Notes under the pieces: model-generated
The model's database searches: none
Told to the model about the DNA's origin: nothing
The model's input: only the letters and a program-made list of their open reading frames with translations
Program-made: the position numbers and the translations under genes
Origin: Antennarius striatus
Lineage: Eukaryota; Chordata; Actinopteri; Lophiiformes; Antennariidae
Length of the DNA stretch: 64,000 nt
Direction: 5' to 3'
Assembly (NCBI RefSeq): GCF_040054535.1
Contig: NC_090778.1
Coordinates: 15,102,501-15,166,500, forward strand
Shown here: positions 38,101 to 53,257 of the stretch, piece after piece
How the letters are laid out: each line of letters starts with the position of its first letter
Position numbering within the stretch: position 1 is the stretch's first letter

Positions 38101-41100
38101 TTATTTTTTGAAGGAACCTTGTGTCCTGATTATACAAATGAGGAGAAAAAAAACTGTTTGTGTAGTGAGAAGGGAAACAGGTTTTCTGCATTTGTTTTTC
38201 TATATGCCATTGTCTAATTTTCAACTAGACGATGTTCTATGTCAGAGAAACTATGTAGTTGTTACTAACACTGACTTGATATTTTTGCTTTGTTGTTGAC
38301 ATGTTAATATAAGCCTCATGTAAATGGATAATGGTTTAAATGTAAATACATTTGCAGGGATGGGTATGGAGAGCTGCAGCTCAAGAACATGCAAATTTTC
38401 AACAGTCTGGTAACAGTCACACAGACACACAAAAAATGACTGATATTCTAAATCACATATAGCTGCTGCATGATGTCATACACATATACAAGAGAGAAAT
38501 GACAGAGGTGTTGTAAGTAAAATAAAACTGCCGGAAGATGGTGGGAGGTCTATTCTTTTGATATGTGTGTTTGCTCAGATGAGTAAGATGGCGCAGTATT
38601 TTAAAAACCTTATGGAGATAGATGAAATAAAAAGTAATAATGCATGTAAATGTCTGTGTATTTCTCATTCATCCAGGTCATGGTAACGGCATATAAATGA
38701 AATAAAAAAAAAAAAACATTGTCAGAGTCTCTGCAGCCAGTTCATATTTCCACAATACACTGGGCTCTAGTTTCCTTGTCATTACAATACAAAACCTGAG
38801 TTTTTTTTAGCCTTTCTCTTTTGCATATGCATGGCTCTTGTATGCAGTGCTTTATGCATCTGTGGGTTAATGAAAATTGTTTGCATTGCAGATTGTAATT
38901 ACAGAAGACATAATCTTACGCCGTTTACTGTTCTGGACAAAGCTTCTGTGAGTCTGCAAGGACAGTCGGTGATGAAGTTGGCAGTGACGTCACTCGTAAA
39001 TGATTACTGTAAGCTAAGAGACAAATCCTGTTTAATTACCATGAAAGAAAACTGGGATGGATGTAGTTTTGATGCTGATTCAGTATGTTAAGAGAATCTT
39101 GAATCACCCATAAAATATTCTGTACTATTAGTATGAGTTCAGTGACGCAGAATGCTCAGCTTTAGTCACTCCTTTGTGCTTTTATACACAAGGCCCTATT
39201 TTCCAGTACTTCACCTGTCAGTCAATAGCCTTTTCTCTTTTCCGCCTCTTCCCCTTCAGACACCGATCTTCTTGACTGCAGTTGTAATGGTATGATTGCC
39301 TTAGCACTGGGCTCCTCTGTTTGCTTTTGGAATTCAGAAACCGGTGTTCTGGCGGGACATTTGGACCTGAGTAAACAACCAGGACGACCATCAGACTGTG
39401 AGGCCATCTCATGTCTTTGCTGGAGCAAAGATGGCAAAGCTCTCTGCGTTGGCACTAGGAGGGGAGAGACACAGGTAAAAACACCTGGGAGTTTCAAGTA
39501 GTGGAAATTCAATTCATTGAATGGGAACCTATGTGAGGAGAAGCAAAATGTGACACTCATCATCAGTCTGACTGTTTGTGGTCTCTATGTCTCTTTCTCT
39601 AACTTTGTAGTTATGGGATGTTGAACACCAGCAGAGAATGAGTCACCTCCCCTCACATTTGTCTGTGGTTAGAGGTCTTTCCTGGAAACAGCAGTTACTC
39701 AGCAAGTAGGTGTTAGAAGCAATGACACGAAACACCACTTGGTTTTCAACCACATCTAAATGAAGACTGCTTTAACAACATACATGCAGCATGTGTATAT
39801 GCATATGAAATGTATGTGACTCACTGGTAATGACAGTTTGCACAACCCTACAGTGGCTCTCTTCTTGGACAAATCCATCATCTTGACCCACGGGCTTCTA
39901 CACCTCTGATAGGAGCAGCTGTCCTGGAAGACAAGATCTGCAGCCTCCAGTGGTCACCAGGAGGTGACCAGCTGGCCATCGGCTCAGAAGGGGGCCTCCT
40001 CTGTATATGGAATAGTGATGTCGCAGGGCTCACCAGGTCACACCAGCCAGTTACTACCATGAAACAGCTCAGTGCTGTCAAGGTCAATATGCCTCATTGA
40101 TAAAAGATAACAGAGCTAATATTTTTTTATGTTTATAATAAAGTTTGGTGAATTAACAAGGACACATTCATTTTGACATTTAAGGTTTTTTTTCCAGCTC
40201 CACAAGTTTAAGTAAGCTTCCTGCTAATATGCTGTGTTGACAATATAAATATTGACATGCTGGTGTTTCGTCGTTTGAGCATGTTGACATGGGGAGATTT
40301 TCTCTTTGTTGTCGTCGCGTTTCACATTTGGGTTGTAAAGAGATGGAAACGTTAGATGAAGGTCATAAGGTCATCATGGGAACATAAAGCTGACTACACT
40401 GACCAGTACAGCCACACAGCCTGATGATGTCCCTGATTAGGATGTCTTCATACAGTTGGAGGTTTTTAGATTAACAAAACTGCAGTCATATATATATATA
40501 TATATATATATAGCTCAAGGGCTCAAAAGTCCTGCTGCCATTCACTGGATTTGTTCAAACACTCAAACAATCTGCAGTCTATTGTGTGTGTGCTTTTGTT
40601 GCTAGGCAATGGGATGGTGTCCATGGCAGGGAAAGATGATTGCTACTGGAGGGGGATGGACAGACGGAGAGCTGAGGATCTGGGACACAAATTCAGGGAC
40701 TTGTGTGTCGTCAGTGAAGACATATTCACAGGTGCTGAAGACTGAAACTGTTACAGTATTATTTTAACTAAGTAAAAACTAGACTATAACTAATGACTTG
40801 ATTTGCAGATATGCTGTTTACGATGGGCTGAGAAGAAGAGATATCTGGCAACAGGTCATGGTGTCCCTCAGCACCACGTGTCCTGCTGGACCTGGGACTC
40901 TCCCTCCCTCACCCCGACCCACCAGCTCACAGGTCAGAGATGTGAGCGAAATATTCATGGACTCCAGTGCTCAAAAACGCAATATACATGCTGAGGAATA
41001 TCAGTAACTCATCTTTAAATCCAGTTTGACAGCCTCAGTGTTGATACTGCTCAAATGACAGATATGTTATAGTCATTTAATGTTGACTCATGTCAGCAAT

Positions 41101-42061
41101 ACTACGACTTAGACATATTAAAAAATATATATAATTTTTTTTTTTAAATCAGTGCGTTATGAATCCCATGAAGACTATATAAAATGTATTTGTAACTATT
41201 TCATTCTTCAAACATTGAAGTGACTGTTGACGAAAAATCTTCTAGGATGGTATCATTTGGGATTCTTTATTATCCAATCAGGTGCGAGCAGTGTAACTGG
41301 TACTTGTGTTTGTGGTTGACGATCATTTTGTTGTAACATCATCCAAATTACGACTTTGAAAGAAATTATTCTAGTGATCCGTTTATCCCAGCTCAATACT
41401 AAATCTTTGGGGCGGCAGAAGCTCAGTCGGTAGAACAGGCGTCTCATGATCTGAGATTGGCGGTTTGATTCTTGCTCCTGACCAGCCATTCCTCGGACTG
41501 TGAGCTGACAGTGGCAGGTGTCAGCTCACCTCTGGAACACTGCCAAGGTGCCCTTAAGCAAGGCATCGTCCCCCCTACTAGCTGCTCATCTCGGGGTGCA
41601 CCCAGAAGTCGCTGCCCACTCTGGGTATCACTCTGCCTCCCACACCGTGTACATTAACTGCATGCTTACAGGCCCCTGGTGTTTGTTGTTGTTTCAGGGG
41701 CCTGTACTAACAAATACTGTACTGTAAAAATACTTGTTCATCAGTAAGAGTGAAAAGATAATTTTCCCCAAGAGGCACAGTAAAGGTGTGTTTCTTTCTT
41801 TCTTCTTTCTCCAAGATCTTACAACTTTATTACTCCCTTATAGCAATTTAAAAAAGTTTATATCTTACTTTTTTATATGGAAAAAGGTTTTTACATTTAA
41901 GTGAAAGTTCAGTTGTCTTATTTTTTTCAGGTCATTCTCAGCGAGTCCTGCACTTGGCTTTGAACCCTGACAACACTCAGACCTTTTCTGCTGGAGCAGA
42001 TCAGCGTTTTCACGTCTGGGCCATGCAGCCATCAGCATCACTGGACATGGATGGTGAATGA
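32577..42061 (+). CDS. cdc20b: Cell division cycle 20B, WD-repeat protein of multiciliated cells
   Basis: CDC20B is a CDC20/CDH1-like WD40 protein used in deuterosome disassembly and centriole release. Exons: 32577-32606 (proposed), 37306-37525, 37954-38042, 38358-38409, 38892-39008, 39260-39474, 39611-39705, 39854-40082, 40606-40731, 40809-40932, 41931-42061; all in phase, 475 aa (human 519). The exon junction giving NDYYTDLLDCSCNGM matches human NDYYLNILDWSFQN. WD40 blades follow: IALALGSSVCFWNSE, LWDVEHQQRMSHLPSHLSVV, ICSLQWSPGGDQLAIGSEGG, AMGWCPWQGKMIATGGG and VLHLALNPDNTQTFSAGADQ. Exon 1 (MRLKNGDSNW) is inferred from a good donor, matching phase and a promoter; the rest is firm. The 4.7-kb first intron holds mir-449 hairpins and antisense gpx8, as CDC20B hosts them in human. 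Confidence 0.9.
32687..32699 (+). promoter_or_regulatory. RFX X-box-like site in cdc20b intron 1
   Basis: GCTACC-A-GGCAAC has one perfect RFX half-site and one with a single deviation. It lies 80 bases after the proposed exon 1 and 320 bases before the first mir-449 hairpin. Confidence 0.4.
33000..33078 (+). ncRNA. miR-449/miR-34 family hairpin 1
   Basis: The 5' arm starts at 33008 with TGGCAGTGTACTGCTGCAGG, which carries the family seed GGCAGTG at positions 2-8. The 3' arm (about 33042-33075, with ACAGCTGTCAG and ATACACT) pairs back to it around a short loop, with small bulges. The pairing is weaker than in hairpin 2. The location in the proposed first intron of cdc20b and the two sister hairpins support the call. 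Confidence 0.75.
33279..33358 (+). ncRNA. mir449a: miR-449a-like hairpin 2
   Basis: The 5p product at 33293-33314 begins TGGCAGTGTAGTGTTAGCTG; human miR-449a, as I recall it, differs at position 11 within these 20 bases. The 3' arm at 33324-33344 begins GCCAGCTCACACTGCGCTGC and pairs with nearly every base of the 5p arm, allowing G-U pairs, around a 9-base loop. Pairing continues outward (TGACTGGTTTGG against CCCTTAACAGTTA). This is the best of the three hairpins. miR-449 represses Notch pathway and cell-cycle mRNAs to let multiciliated cells differentiate. Confidence 0.88.
33490..33572 (+). ncRNA. miR-449b/c-like hairpin 3
   Basis: The 5p arm at 33505-33526 begins TAGGCAGTGCCTAGTATGCT. Its GGCAGTG sits one base later, as in human miR-449b/c and miR-34b/c, which begin AGGCAGTG or TAGGCAGTG. 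The 3' arm CCAGCTTACCTGCTGCTGCC pairs with it through about 15 positions including wobbles and a few mismatches, around a loop of about 12 bases. Its arms differ more from the known family members than do those of hairpin 2. Confidence 0.78.
34128..34133 (-). terminator. Candidate gpx8 polyadenylation signal
   Basis: Minus-strand AATAAA about 440 bases beyond the gpx8 stop codon. Confidence 0.4.
34573..36161 (-). CDS. gpx8: Glutathione peroxidase 8-like ER membrane protein, serine at the catalytic site
   Basis: GPX8 is an ER-resident thioredoxin-fold peroxidase, anchored by one N-terminal membrane helix, that works with PDI/ERO1. Exons are 36161-35955, 35804-35543 and 34736-34573, in phase: 210 aa (human 209). 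The membrane segment is residues ~19-41 (LTVLLSMAVGVGCLFLLQTQ). FYSFEVKDAKGRTVSLEKY, FNVLAFPCAQFG, TYGVTFPFF and WNFWKFLVNPEGKVVRFW match GPX8. The peroxidatic Cys of human (VASDCQLT) is Ser80 here (VASRSQQT, codon AGC). Cys109, Gln111, Trp165 and Asn166 are kept. The C-terminus is KKRVEL, not KEDL as in human, so retrieval by the KDEL receptor is uncertain. It lies antisense in the proposed first intron of cdc20b. Confidence 0.95.
35083..35148. repeat. (CA)n microsatellite
   Basis: About 30 CA units with CAGA interruptions at the end, in the gpx8 intron between exons 2 and 3. Confidence 0.97.
36162..37305. other. gpx8 promoter side and remainder of cdc20b intron 1
   Basis: The first ~130 bases upstream of the gpx8 start are its likely promoter and 5' UTR; no TATA box is clear. 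The rest is AT-rich and I see no exon or recognisable transposon. Confidence 0.35.
41409..41706 (+). mobile_element. tRNA-derived SINE, copy A (plus orientation)
   Basis: The head GGGCGGCAGAAGCTCAGTCG through GGTTTGATTC carries pol III A-box and B-box positions like a tRNA. The body contains AAGGTGCCCTTAAGCAAGGC and ends in CAGGGGCCTGTACT. It lies in the cdc20b intron between exons 10 and 11. Copy B at 46705-46949 belongs to the same family. Confidence 0.75.
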
Positions 42062-43031
42062 AGATCAAGTTTGGCCAGAAAAGCTTAAAGCAGTTTCAAT
42101 GTAAAAATAGCTCACATTCATTCAGCTTCTAGATTGTTAGATGCTAAATATACAGTATATACAGTACTTTATTTATGCCGAGGGAAATTATATTATAACT
42201 GTTAATTATCAGCTGAAACCATACATCATATAGCATCTTTGTAGTTATTTTTGGCTAAATTAAGTACAGATATAACTTTAGACAGTCTGCATCTTATAGG
42301 TAACATCCTTACATGTACAACCCATTGTCTAATATTTTGATATGTGGCTGAATGAAACACTTTAAATCAAGTCTTGGCCGTTTATTCTCCTACAAATCCA
42401 GTTTGAGGTCATGTTTTGCATGTCTTTATCAGGCTTGAATTTTCATCTGACATTTATTAATGGTGATTGCACCTTCTTCACTGTGTGCCAAACAGCTGGT
42501 AAATTATTTTTTGCAGTTGAACAAAACACATTAGGGAGAGATTATTTTAGTTATTTGAAAGCTCTCATACGAAAGTCACTTTGATTCAATGTTCTCCTGA
42601 CCAAAGATGTCAGTGAGAAAAAAAACATGTTACCAAACCGCACTGGAAAAAACACTTTGTTGAAAGTGTTTGTGGTCAAGACTTCCTCCAAAGGAGAACA
42701 GACCCTTCTCCGTGTGCTGCAGCTCTCGGTTGCATGTTAACAAAAATGTGAGGTTTTCACACATGCCTGTTTCTCACACCATACTTTGCAGACATTTATG
42801 TGGCATACAGAGTCATCAGTGGGTTGATTATACCTGCAATATGATTTATCTGTTTAATTTGCATTTTTATTTAGTACAGCTCATGTTCTGAGTATGATAA
42901 TATTTTCTGTGTGTTTTCTGTAAAAGTAAGTTGGATGGTTAAGTGGTTGAAATGTAAATGTAGTGTTATCTAGCAGTGTGCATTGTCTAACTCCTACCAG
43001 CAGAGGGCGCGTTCGCTAAACTGTGTGCAGC
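42062..43031. other. cdc20b 3' UTR and following gap
   Basis: AT-rich, with no exon seen. A short dispersed-repeat tail (AGTACTTTATTTATGCCGAG) is at about 42162. The segment CCAGCAGAGGGCGCG at about 43000 resembles the start of a fish repeat. Confidence 0.35.
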
Positions 43032-43373
43032 GTTCAGAGAACGAGAACACATACTTGAGCGTACATTGTGTGGCGAACTGTAACGAGTGACGGGAATTGT
43101 TTTGGTCTTTGCAGGTAAGCAGGGGAAGTTAGAATTGCATAATTAATGGATGAATTAATTATGGATGTAAGACATGATTGGTTGATATCGATATTAAATA
43201 CCCATGATGAAACTGATCTTCGATAGAGAGGTAATGTACATGACCGATTGTTTTGATGTTTTTACAGACGTTCATGATTTTTCTGTGATAGAATATGGAA
43301 GTGTTCAGAGCGTACATTTATTGTGTGTGTGGCGAACTGTAATGAGTAACGGGAATTGTTTTGCTCTTTGCAG
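43032..43373 (+). repeat. Pair of direct repeats ending in splice-acceptor-like sequence
   Basis: Copy 1 (43032-43114) and copy 2 (43303-43373) share GTTCAGAG, GCGTACAT, GTGTGGCGAACTGTAA and GGGAATTGTTTTG, and each ends in CTTTGCAG. They are about 190 bases apart. I cannot assign a family. Confidence 0.7.
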
Positions 43374-43904
43374 ACAAAAATAAGACTTTAAAAATTAAAT
43401 GTGTAGTGGAGGGCAACTTCACTCTGCACCATGCTACACATACATCATTAAATGAGTTAAACTTATCATGAAACAAATTGAAAGAATAACAATTATTATT
43501 TCCGAAAATATTTGTACTCTAAAAATATATTTTGCACTTAAACAGTGGACGGTTTCAATTAGGTTTGAGCTGGGTATTCGTTTCAGATGAGTATGCGGTA
43601 CGGATAAAGCACTTTTGACTAGTACGAACATGATACGAGTAAATCTGGTCAATACTCATGCTTAAGGAAAATCCTCATCAGAACTGACTGTCTTCACGCT
43701 CTGTGATTGGCCAGTCACACACAGCGCCCGCCCCTCTCTACAGAGACTGCAGCCTGAGCTTGCACTGCCCCACTCTCGCACACACACAGACATTGACTGA
43801 TCTCTCTGTGCGTGGCTTCACTGTAGTTCATGTTGCTGTCCTTAGGTTTTCTTCAGCTTGCCTCTATGTCAGTCTATTTAAGGTTACTTGGTGAACTTGT
43901 TTCT

Positions 43905-44480
43905 TGTTTTGTTTTGTTGCACGTACGCAGTGCAACTCAGCAGGAAACCGGTGGACTGCCTTCTCCGAGTGGGGGATGAGGTCCTTCCACAAGTGAAGGA
44001 GTTTAAGTATCTTGGGGTCCTGTTCACTAGTGAGGGAACAATGGAGCGTGAGATTGGACGGAGAATTGGGGCAGCAGGAGCTGTATTGCAGTCGCTTTAC
44101 CACACTGTTGTCACAAAGAGGGAGCTAAGCCGAGAGGCAAAGCTCTCCATCTACCGTTCAATCTTCCTTCCTACCCTCACCTATGGTCATGAGCGATGGG
44201 TCATGACCAAAAGAACGAGATCGTGGCTACAAGTGGCTGAAATGGGCTTTCTCAGGTGGATAGCTGGTGTCTCCCTTAGAGATAAGGTGAGAAACACTGC
44301 TGTTCGCGAGGGGCTCAGAGTAGAGCCGCTGCTCCTTCGCGTGGAAAGGAGTCAGTTGAGGTGGTTTGGGCATCTGGTGCGGATGCCTCCGGGGCGCCTC
44401 CCTAGGGAGGTGTTTCTGGCACGTCCAGCTGGGAGGAGACCTCGGGGCAGACCCAGGACCAGGTGGGAGACATTGATTTG
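43905..44480 (+). mobile_element. LINE C-terminal fragment (Rex1/CR1-like or RTE-like)
   Basis: The open frame reads EFKYLGVLFTSEGTMEREIG, LSIYRSIFLPTLTYGHERWV, SQLRWFGHLVRMPPGRLPRE and RRPRGRPRTRW, the post-RT region of an abundant fish LINE. Only the C-terminal ~190 codons are present. It stops abruptly at about 44480, so it is truncated at both ends. The sequence differs from the RTE-like copy at 2.9-4.0 kb. I believe it is Rex1-like, but the family is not certain. Confidence 0.8.
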
Positions 44481-45316
44481 AATCTCAATTTTGAGGCTGT
44501 TATCTGTAAATAATTTTAAAATAAACAAATATAGAAACTTCTAATCAATCCATATCAATTTCAGACTTAAAATAATGTACCAATTTAAGCCCCACCCATT
44601 TCTGGTCAAACCACACCCACGTCCGGTTTAGTCCCACCCATTCCGAGTACAGGTAAGGATACAGACACAGATAAAGATTGTGGTGTACTTGCTCATCCCT
44701 AGTTTTAATGACATTCTATACCAGTGTTGTGCAAGTTATCATTTAAAATGACCTAGTACACAGTTAAGGTCACACCATCATGGACTCCACAAGTTCACAT
44801 TCAAAATTCAAGTTTTTGATTTGTGTTCCACTGACAGTCTATGGTTTTTGTTTTTACATTTTATTGTACATCAAAAAAAATTGTGGTACTTGTGTTCCTC
44901 ATGTAAATGAATAAATAAATAATAATCTCATGATTTTTTTTGTGTTCTATTGAAGAAAATTGTAAGCCAAAGATTCACAGAAAATTCATTTTATGGTAGT
45001 ATAAAAGATTGATACCGCTCTCATCACTACCCAATATATGAGACAAATGGCAGCCTTCATGGGCAGATGTGACTGCCGTCCAAAATAAAAAAGTTTCCAA
45101 AGGAGTTGAAGAATTGCTCTAAAAAAATATAAACAATTCTTCCAACAATGAACATAACTCATTTGTCAAGTTTTAAGGTCTGTCATTCTCTTTCATCTGT
45201 CAGTGTTTTATTTCACGGTAAATAAAACTTTTCTGACATGACATTTGATAAAATGATTGCCCACACTGAATAGTAAGAAAGAGATCCACAGTCAAACCAC
45301 ATCCTCTGAGTTTGAC
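44481..45316. other. Intergenic gap before the granzyme gene
   Basis: AT-rich, with no exon seen. CCCACCCATT-type motifs at about 44590-44640 look like part of a dispersed repeat that I cannot name. Confidence 0.3.
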
Positions 45317-45325
45317 ACATAAAAG
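45317..45325 (+). promoter_or_regulatory. TATA-like box of the granzyme gene
   Basis: CATAAAAG lies about 70 bases before the granzyme ATG, at a suitable distance for a start at about 45345. Confidence 0.45.
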
Positions 45326-45389
45326 CAGGCGTGTCAACGAGGAAGGATTCAGTGTCTTCAAGTCACGTCAAAAAGATTGACAAGTAGAA

Positions 45390-49149
<3,760 letters not shown>

Positions 49150-49452
49150 GGATTATGCTGGAACCTGACATTTGGTGAAAGGCAGGGTACACCCTGGACA
49201 AGACGTCAGTTCATCACAGGACCACACAAAGACAAATTCACAATCACACACCCATTTAAATTCATAGTGACCAATACACTGAAGCTGCATGTTCTGGGAG
49301 GTGGGAGGAAGTCAAGAGAACCCAGAGAGAACCCACACAGACCCGGGGAGAACATGCAAACTCCACACAGAGATGCCCCAGGTGGAATTGAACCAGGGAT
49401 TTTCTTGCTATGAGGCAGCGGCTCTATCCACAGGACCACCATGCTGCCCTTC
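49150..49452 (-). mobile_element. tRNA-headed SINE, second family (minus orientation)
   Basis: Reversed, it starts GGGCAGCATGGTGGTCCTGT, with a tRNA-like head and B-box region GGTTCAATTCC, and continues into the body with GTTTGCATGTTCTCCCCGGG and CCAGGGTGTACCCTGCCT. This body is common in fish genomes. The family name is not certain. Confidence 0.7.
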
Positions 49453-52400
49453 CATAATATTAATAAGCAAAATACAGAATAAGGAAGCCTCTGTAACAGT
49501 AAGGTTGTTCTTGATGCATCCAACTAAATGCAGAAACATCTGCTAATTTGTAATTTAGTTGTACAATTGTATAATGACAAACCATCTTTCTTTTTTTCTT
49601 TAACATCTGCAGCATGGTAGCAATTTAAATTGCTAACATTTGTTAGGTGACATTGAATTGCTAACATTAGTTAGGTGTCACCCTCCTGAACACAAAAGTT
49701 GAGGAGGGTAAACAAATCAGTCAAGGTTTAGTAATAAACCAGAGCTGGACAATTAAAATTGTAAACAAATAATGACACTTTAAGCTGCAGAATTTTTTTT
49801 TTTTAAAAGAGCCACAGAGTTGGAAAGAATCCTCATCTGGATAGCTTCAATATCTATGAAGCATTTTACCAGAATCCACCTTGCAGTGACAGTTTGCATC
49901 AAACTTATGGCCGTCTGAGCTCCAGAGAAGCAGCACTAGCTTGACTAAAAATCTGACTGACAGTGAGTGTGATTGTAACCAAGTAGAAGTCTGTTTATGA
50001 AATTGAGATCAAATACCAAAGAAAATAAAAATTGCTTACCTTGGGAACTGACCTGCCCTCTTGTAAAGGCGCAGGAAGAAAATATGACCACACCCAGGAA
50101 ATTCCAGCAGGCCCTTTATTTGAGCTCAAAGTGAATTATCACTGACCAACCATCTGTCTGTGTGTTTACTGTGTTGCCATAGTCACCCACTAAAGCTCGC
50201 AGACCGACTTCATTGCCAGTGAAACTATTAAAGCTCGCCACACCCATATCAACTTATTTTGTTAACAGTGTGTGAAAGCTTTGGGCACATGTAGACATCT
50301 CTGCATTGGAGACCATTCTCTTTCTTTCACACACACTCACCTGCACACGCAAGGGTAAATGTTTACCCTGTGGTTGCATCACCTGTGTGCGTGTCGGATG
50401 AGCGGCCCACCTTGCCTCACCTTTTCCCTCAATGGCTGGTGACGCCACACATTCACAAACACAGAGTGAGATCTTATTTCATACCTGATTAGTTCACACC
50501 GTATTGCAGCAGGTGAGTCAGAGTAATATTATGCAAATTTAAAGCCAAATAATGCATTTGTGCTTTATACCATGTTGCCCTAATGTAAAATTTTTAAAAC
50601 TGAAGTTTTCAACATGTTTTGGTATAAAAACTTAGAGCAGAGAAAAAAATCGGATTTTTAAACAGTCAAACATAGACTTAGATTAGCTCAAACTGTCCGA
50701 TCCGTAAATGATCACAGAACACAGCCGTCAAAGTAATCTGGTTTCATTGCACTCAACACATTTGTCAGATCTCAAAATATGGCAATGTGACATCGTAGAA
50801 GTTACTGATTGAACACAGAGTCTTGAGTGATTGTTTCACAGACCTCTGAACCCTACAGAAAAGAGTAGCAAAGGAATTTCTGCCATTTAAGGAAACTGAT
50901 GGCTTTCAGACAAATGTGAATATATGTGCCTATCAATCGATTAATCATAAATCAATTAACAAATCAAAGATCTACTAAGATCTTTCATATTTGTGTGGGA
51001 GTTCAGTGTAGGTCAGACCAACACTGAACGTCTCATTGTGTCGGATATAACAATGATGAGTCAGTCAATCCAAACCTCAACGCAGCTGCATGCCAAACCG
51101 TGTCCCCAGTGAATGAGTACAACCTGTCCATCGATTGTCTGATATTGTCTTTGTCACGTAAAATTCACCAAAAAAATTCTATAACAGCACAGTAAGGGTC
51201 AAGACTTTGGTCTGCCTTTAGATTTTGTTTTGTATATTTTTTATCGGTGTTGAAATTAGATCCCTCTACATGACAGTAATCCCGAGTCTCGTTTTTAATC
51301 ACTCATTTTTCTGCTCTTGATGTTTTGATGCTCTCATTCTTTCTTACACTGATTTTTTGACAAATCTGCCAGTGATTAACATATGGTTTCTCATCATCAA
51401 ATGAAGAAGAAGAAGAATCGAACTTTAATGATGCCACATAAGGGGAAATTATTTTTCCACTCTAGCTCCATTTAGTTAAACCCCTCTTTTTAAATTTGGA
51501 ACACTCTTTGCTGACCAGCCATTTGGTCAGTCAGTTATATTCATGTTATCTCAGGAACCAAATCTCCAGAGCTTCATCTAAAGTCATGAGCTGAAAAGCG
51601 ATGGAATCAACTTTTATTTATAAAGCACTTACTCACATCAACAGACACTTCAAAGTGCTATTATAGACATAAAAACCCAACTGAACCCTCCAGAGCAAGC
51701 ACAAGCAAGAGTGGCGGGGACAAACTCCTTCGAGAAACTCCGGGTAGGACCCAGACTCGAGGGGTGTCATCCGCCAGGCCACAGATTAAAATCAACTAAG
51801 CACAAATCATATACCAATATTTTATTTTATGTAATGGTAAATAGTGTAATTAAGTTGAAGTATGAGATGCCATAGGACAGCATAACAGAAGCTGATTGTC
51901 ATGACTTCACTCGGGTGGAAGTAGAATTATGTTAGACAACCCAATTATTCAACCAGCAGACGCTCCAAAATATTCATTACAATGCTGTCGCTGTGATACC
52001 TGTATGCATGTTATTATGATCATGGACTAGTGGCCTCATAAATACTGCATGTTAATTGTAAACTGTGACACACAACCAGCTATACTGTATATTACCAATC
52101 CTTTTGACTCTGTTAGAATCTATGGAGACAGAAGGAAGTAAACCTCCAACCGTCAGACTGAACTGAGCTTCTGGCAGAATTTTTCTCTATTATCTCTTCC
52201 CACCTCTCTTTAAAGGTCATCAGTCAATAAGTATGTTATCGCTCTATTTAGTTAAGGCCTGAATGGACACAACACATTTTTGCATGAATTTCCCTTTTGC
52301 TGCAGATATCCCTGCCTCCCCCTGAAGAAATGGTTCCCTTTGTGTGTCTTTTCTAAGCTCCTGTCTCTCCACTCCAATGATTATCTTCAACTATTTATTT

Positions 52401-52569
52401 ATATTCGTGTCAACAGATGACTTCCAAGTTACCTGAGCATCACCAAAATACCTCAGACGTTTTCCAGATCACCTGTGCGACAGACTGTTGTCTGCCCGTG
52501 AACAAAGGACGTCATTCAACACTTGTTAAAAATACTGTGATGTCACAGCAAAAAAGTGCTTGTTTGATT
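49453..52569. other. Gene-free gap, granzyme to amphiregulin
   Basis: AT-rich, with no exon that I can support. A dispersed fish repeat lies at about 51608-51782 (ACTTTTATTTATAAAGCACT ... CTTCGAGAAACTCCGGGTAG), and a repeat tail at 51424 (CTTTAATGATGCCACATAAG). Confidence 0.35.
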
Positions 52570-52586
52570 GTGTGTGTGTGTGTGTG

Positions 52587-52670
<84 letters not shown>
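52570..52670. repeat. (GT)n microsatellite
   Basis: About 50 GT units with one GC interruption. Confidence 0.98.
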
Positions 52671-52671
<1 letters not shown>

Positions 52672-52933
52672 TGAAATGACAAGCTAAAGTGTAAATATTT
52701 GTGACTCAAAGAGCCAGAACCTAAAACAAATAGTTGATGTGATGTTCTGCTTGACATGCTGAAAAATAGTTTCCAGTCTCTCATGCCTGTTGCTCTTATG
52801 ATTCCATCAGTTCATTGCTGAACCACCCTCATGTCCAAATCTGTTTGGCTTAAAGGCCAAGGTGTTAGTGTGAACAGGCTGCTGAGGAATTGGACGCATA
52901 AACAAAAAAGACATTCACATAACACTGAGACAC

Positions 52934-53257
52934 TTTATTGGTGATCAAATTCCATCCCTTTTCCAGACTGAGATGAAGAGCGCTTCTCTGACCTATAACA
53001 GTAGTGCAATAAATAAAACCAAACCAACAGAAAATCGAAGGACTGAATGCTCAGCATTCACACATAAAGATCATGACGACAGTTCAACATGCAAACACTC
53101 ATACCATTGTAAGGAATAAATAATCACACTAAATAAATTACATTCTAACAATTTCTGGACACTGTTTTTTTTGACAGACTTTGTCGTAAAGCATTCTATT
53201 CTCTTTTCTGCTCTCCTTCGATCCTCCTCCTCCTCCTCTGGCTGCTCCATCTTTTGA
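52934..53257 (-). other. Probable non-coding last exon (3' UTR) of the amphiregulin gene
   Basis: On the minus strand a strong acceptor (TTTCTTCTCTGATTTCTCTC then TGCCAG) ends at 53258, and AATAAA follows at 52934. Human AREG also has its stop in the exon before the last, and a 3' UTR exon follows. An open frame inside starting MEQPEEEEEDRRRAEKR is probably incidental. Confidence 0.45.

Noticed and set aside
40598-40612. X-box-like GTTGCTAGGCAAT at a cdc20b exon
   Set aside because: It overlaps the exon 9 acceptor and start of the conserved coding sequence, so the match is probably coincidental.
41409-41480. Possible tRNA gene
   Set aside because: It is the head of a SINE: the body and tail are shared with the copy at 46705-46949, and the tRNA stems do not close well.
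53140-53250. Coding exon starting MEQPEEEEEDRRRAEKR
   Set aside because: The areg coding region already ends in an AREG-like tail; this fits better as a 3' UTR exon, and the frame has no recognised homology.
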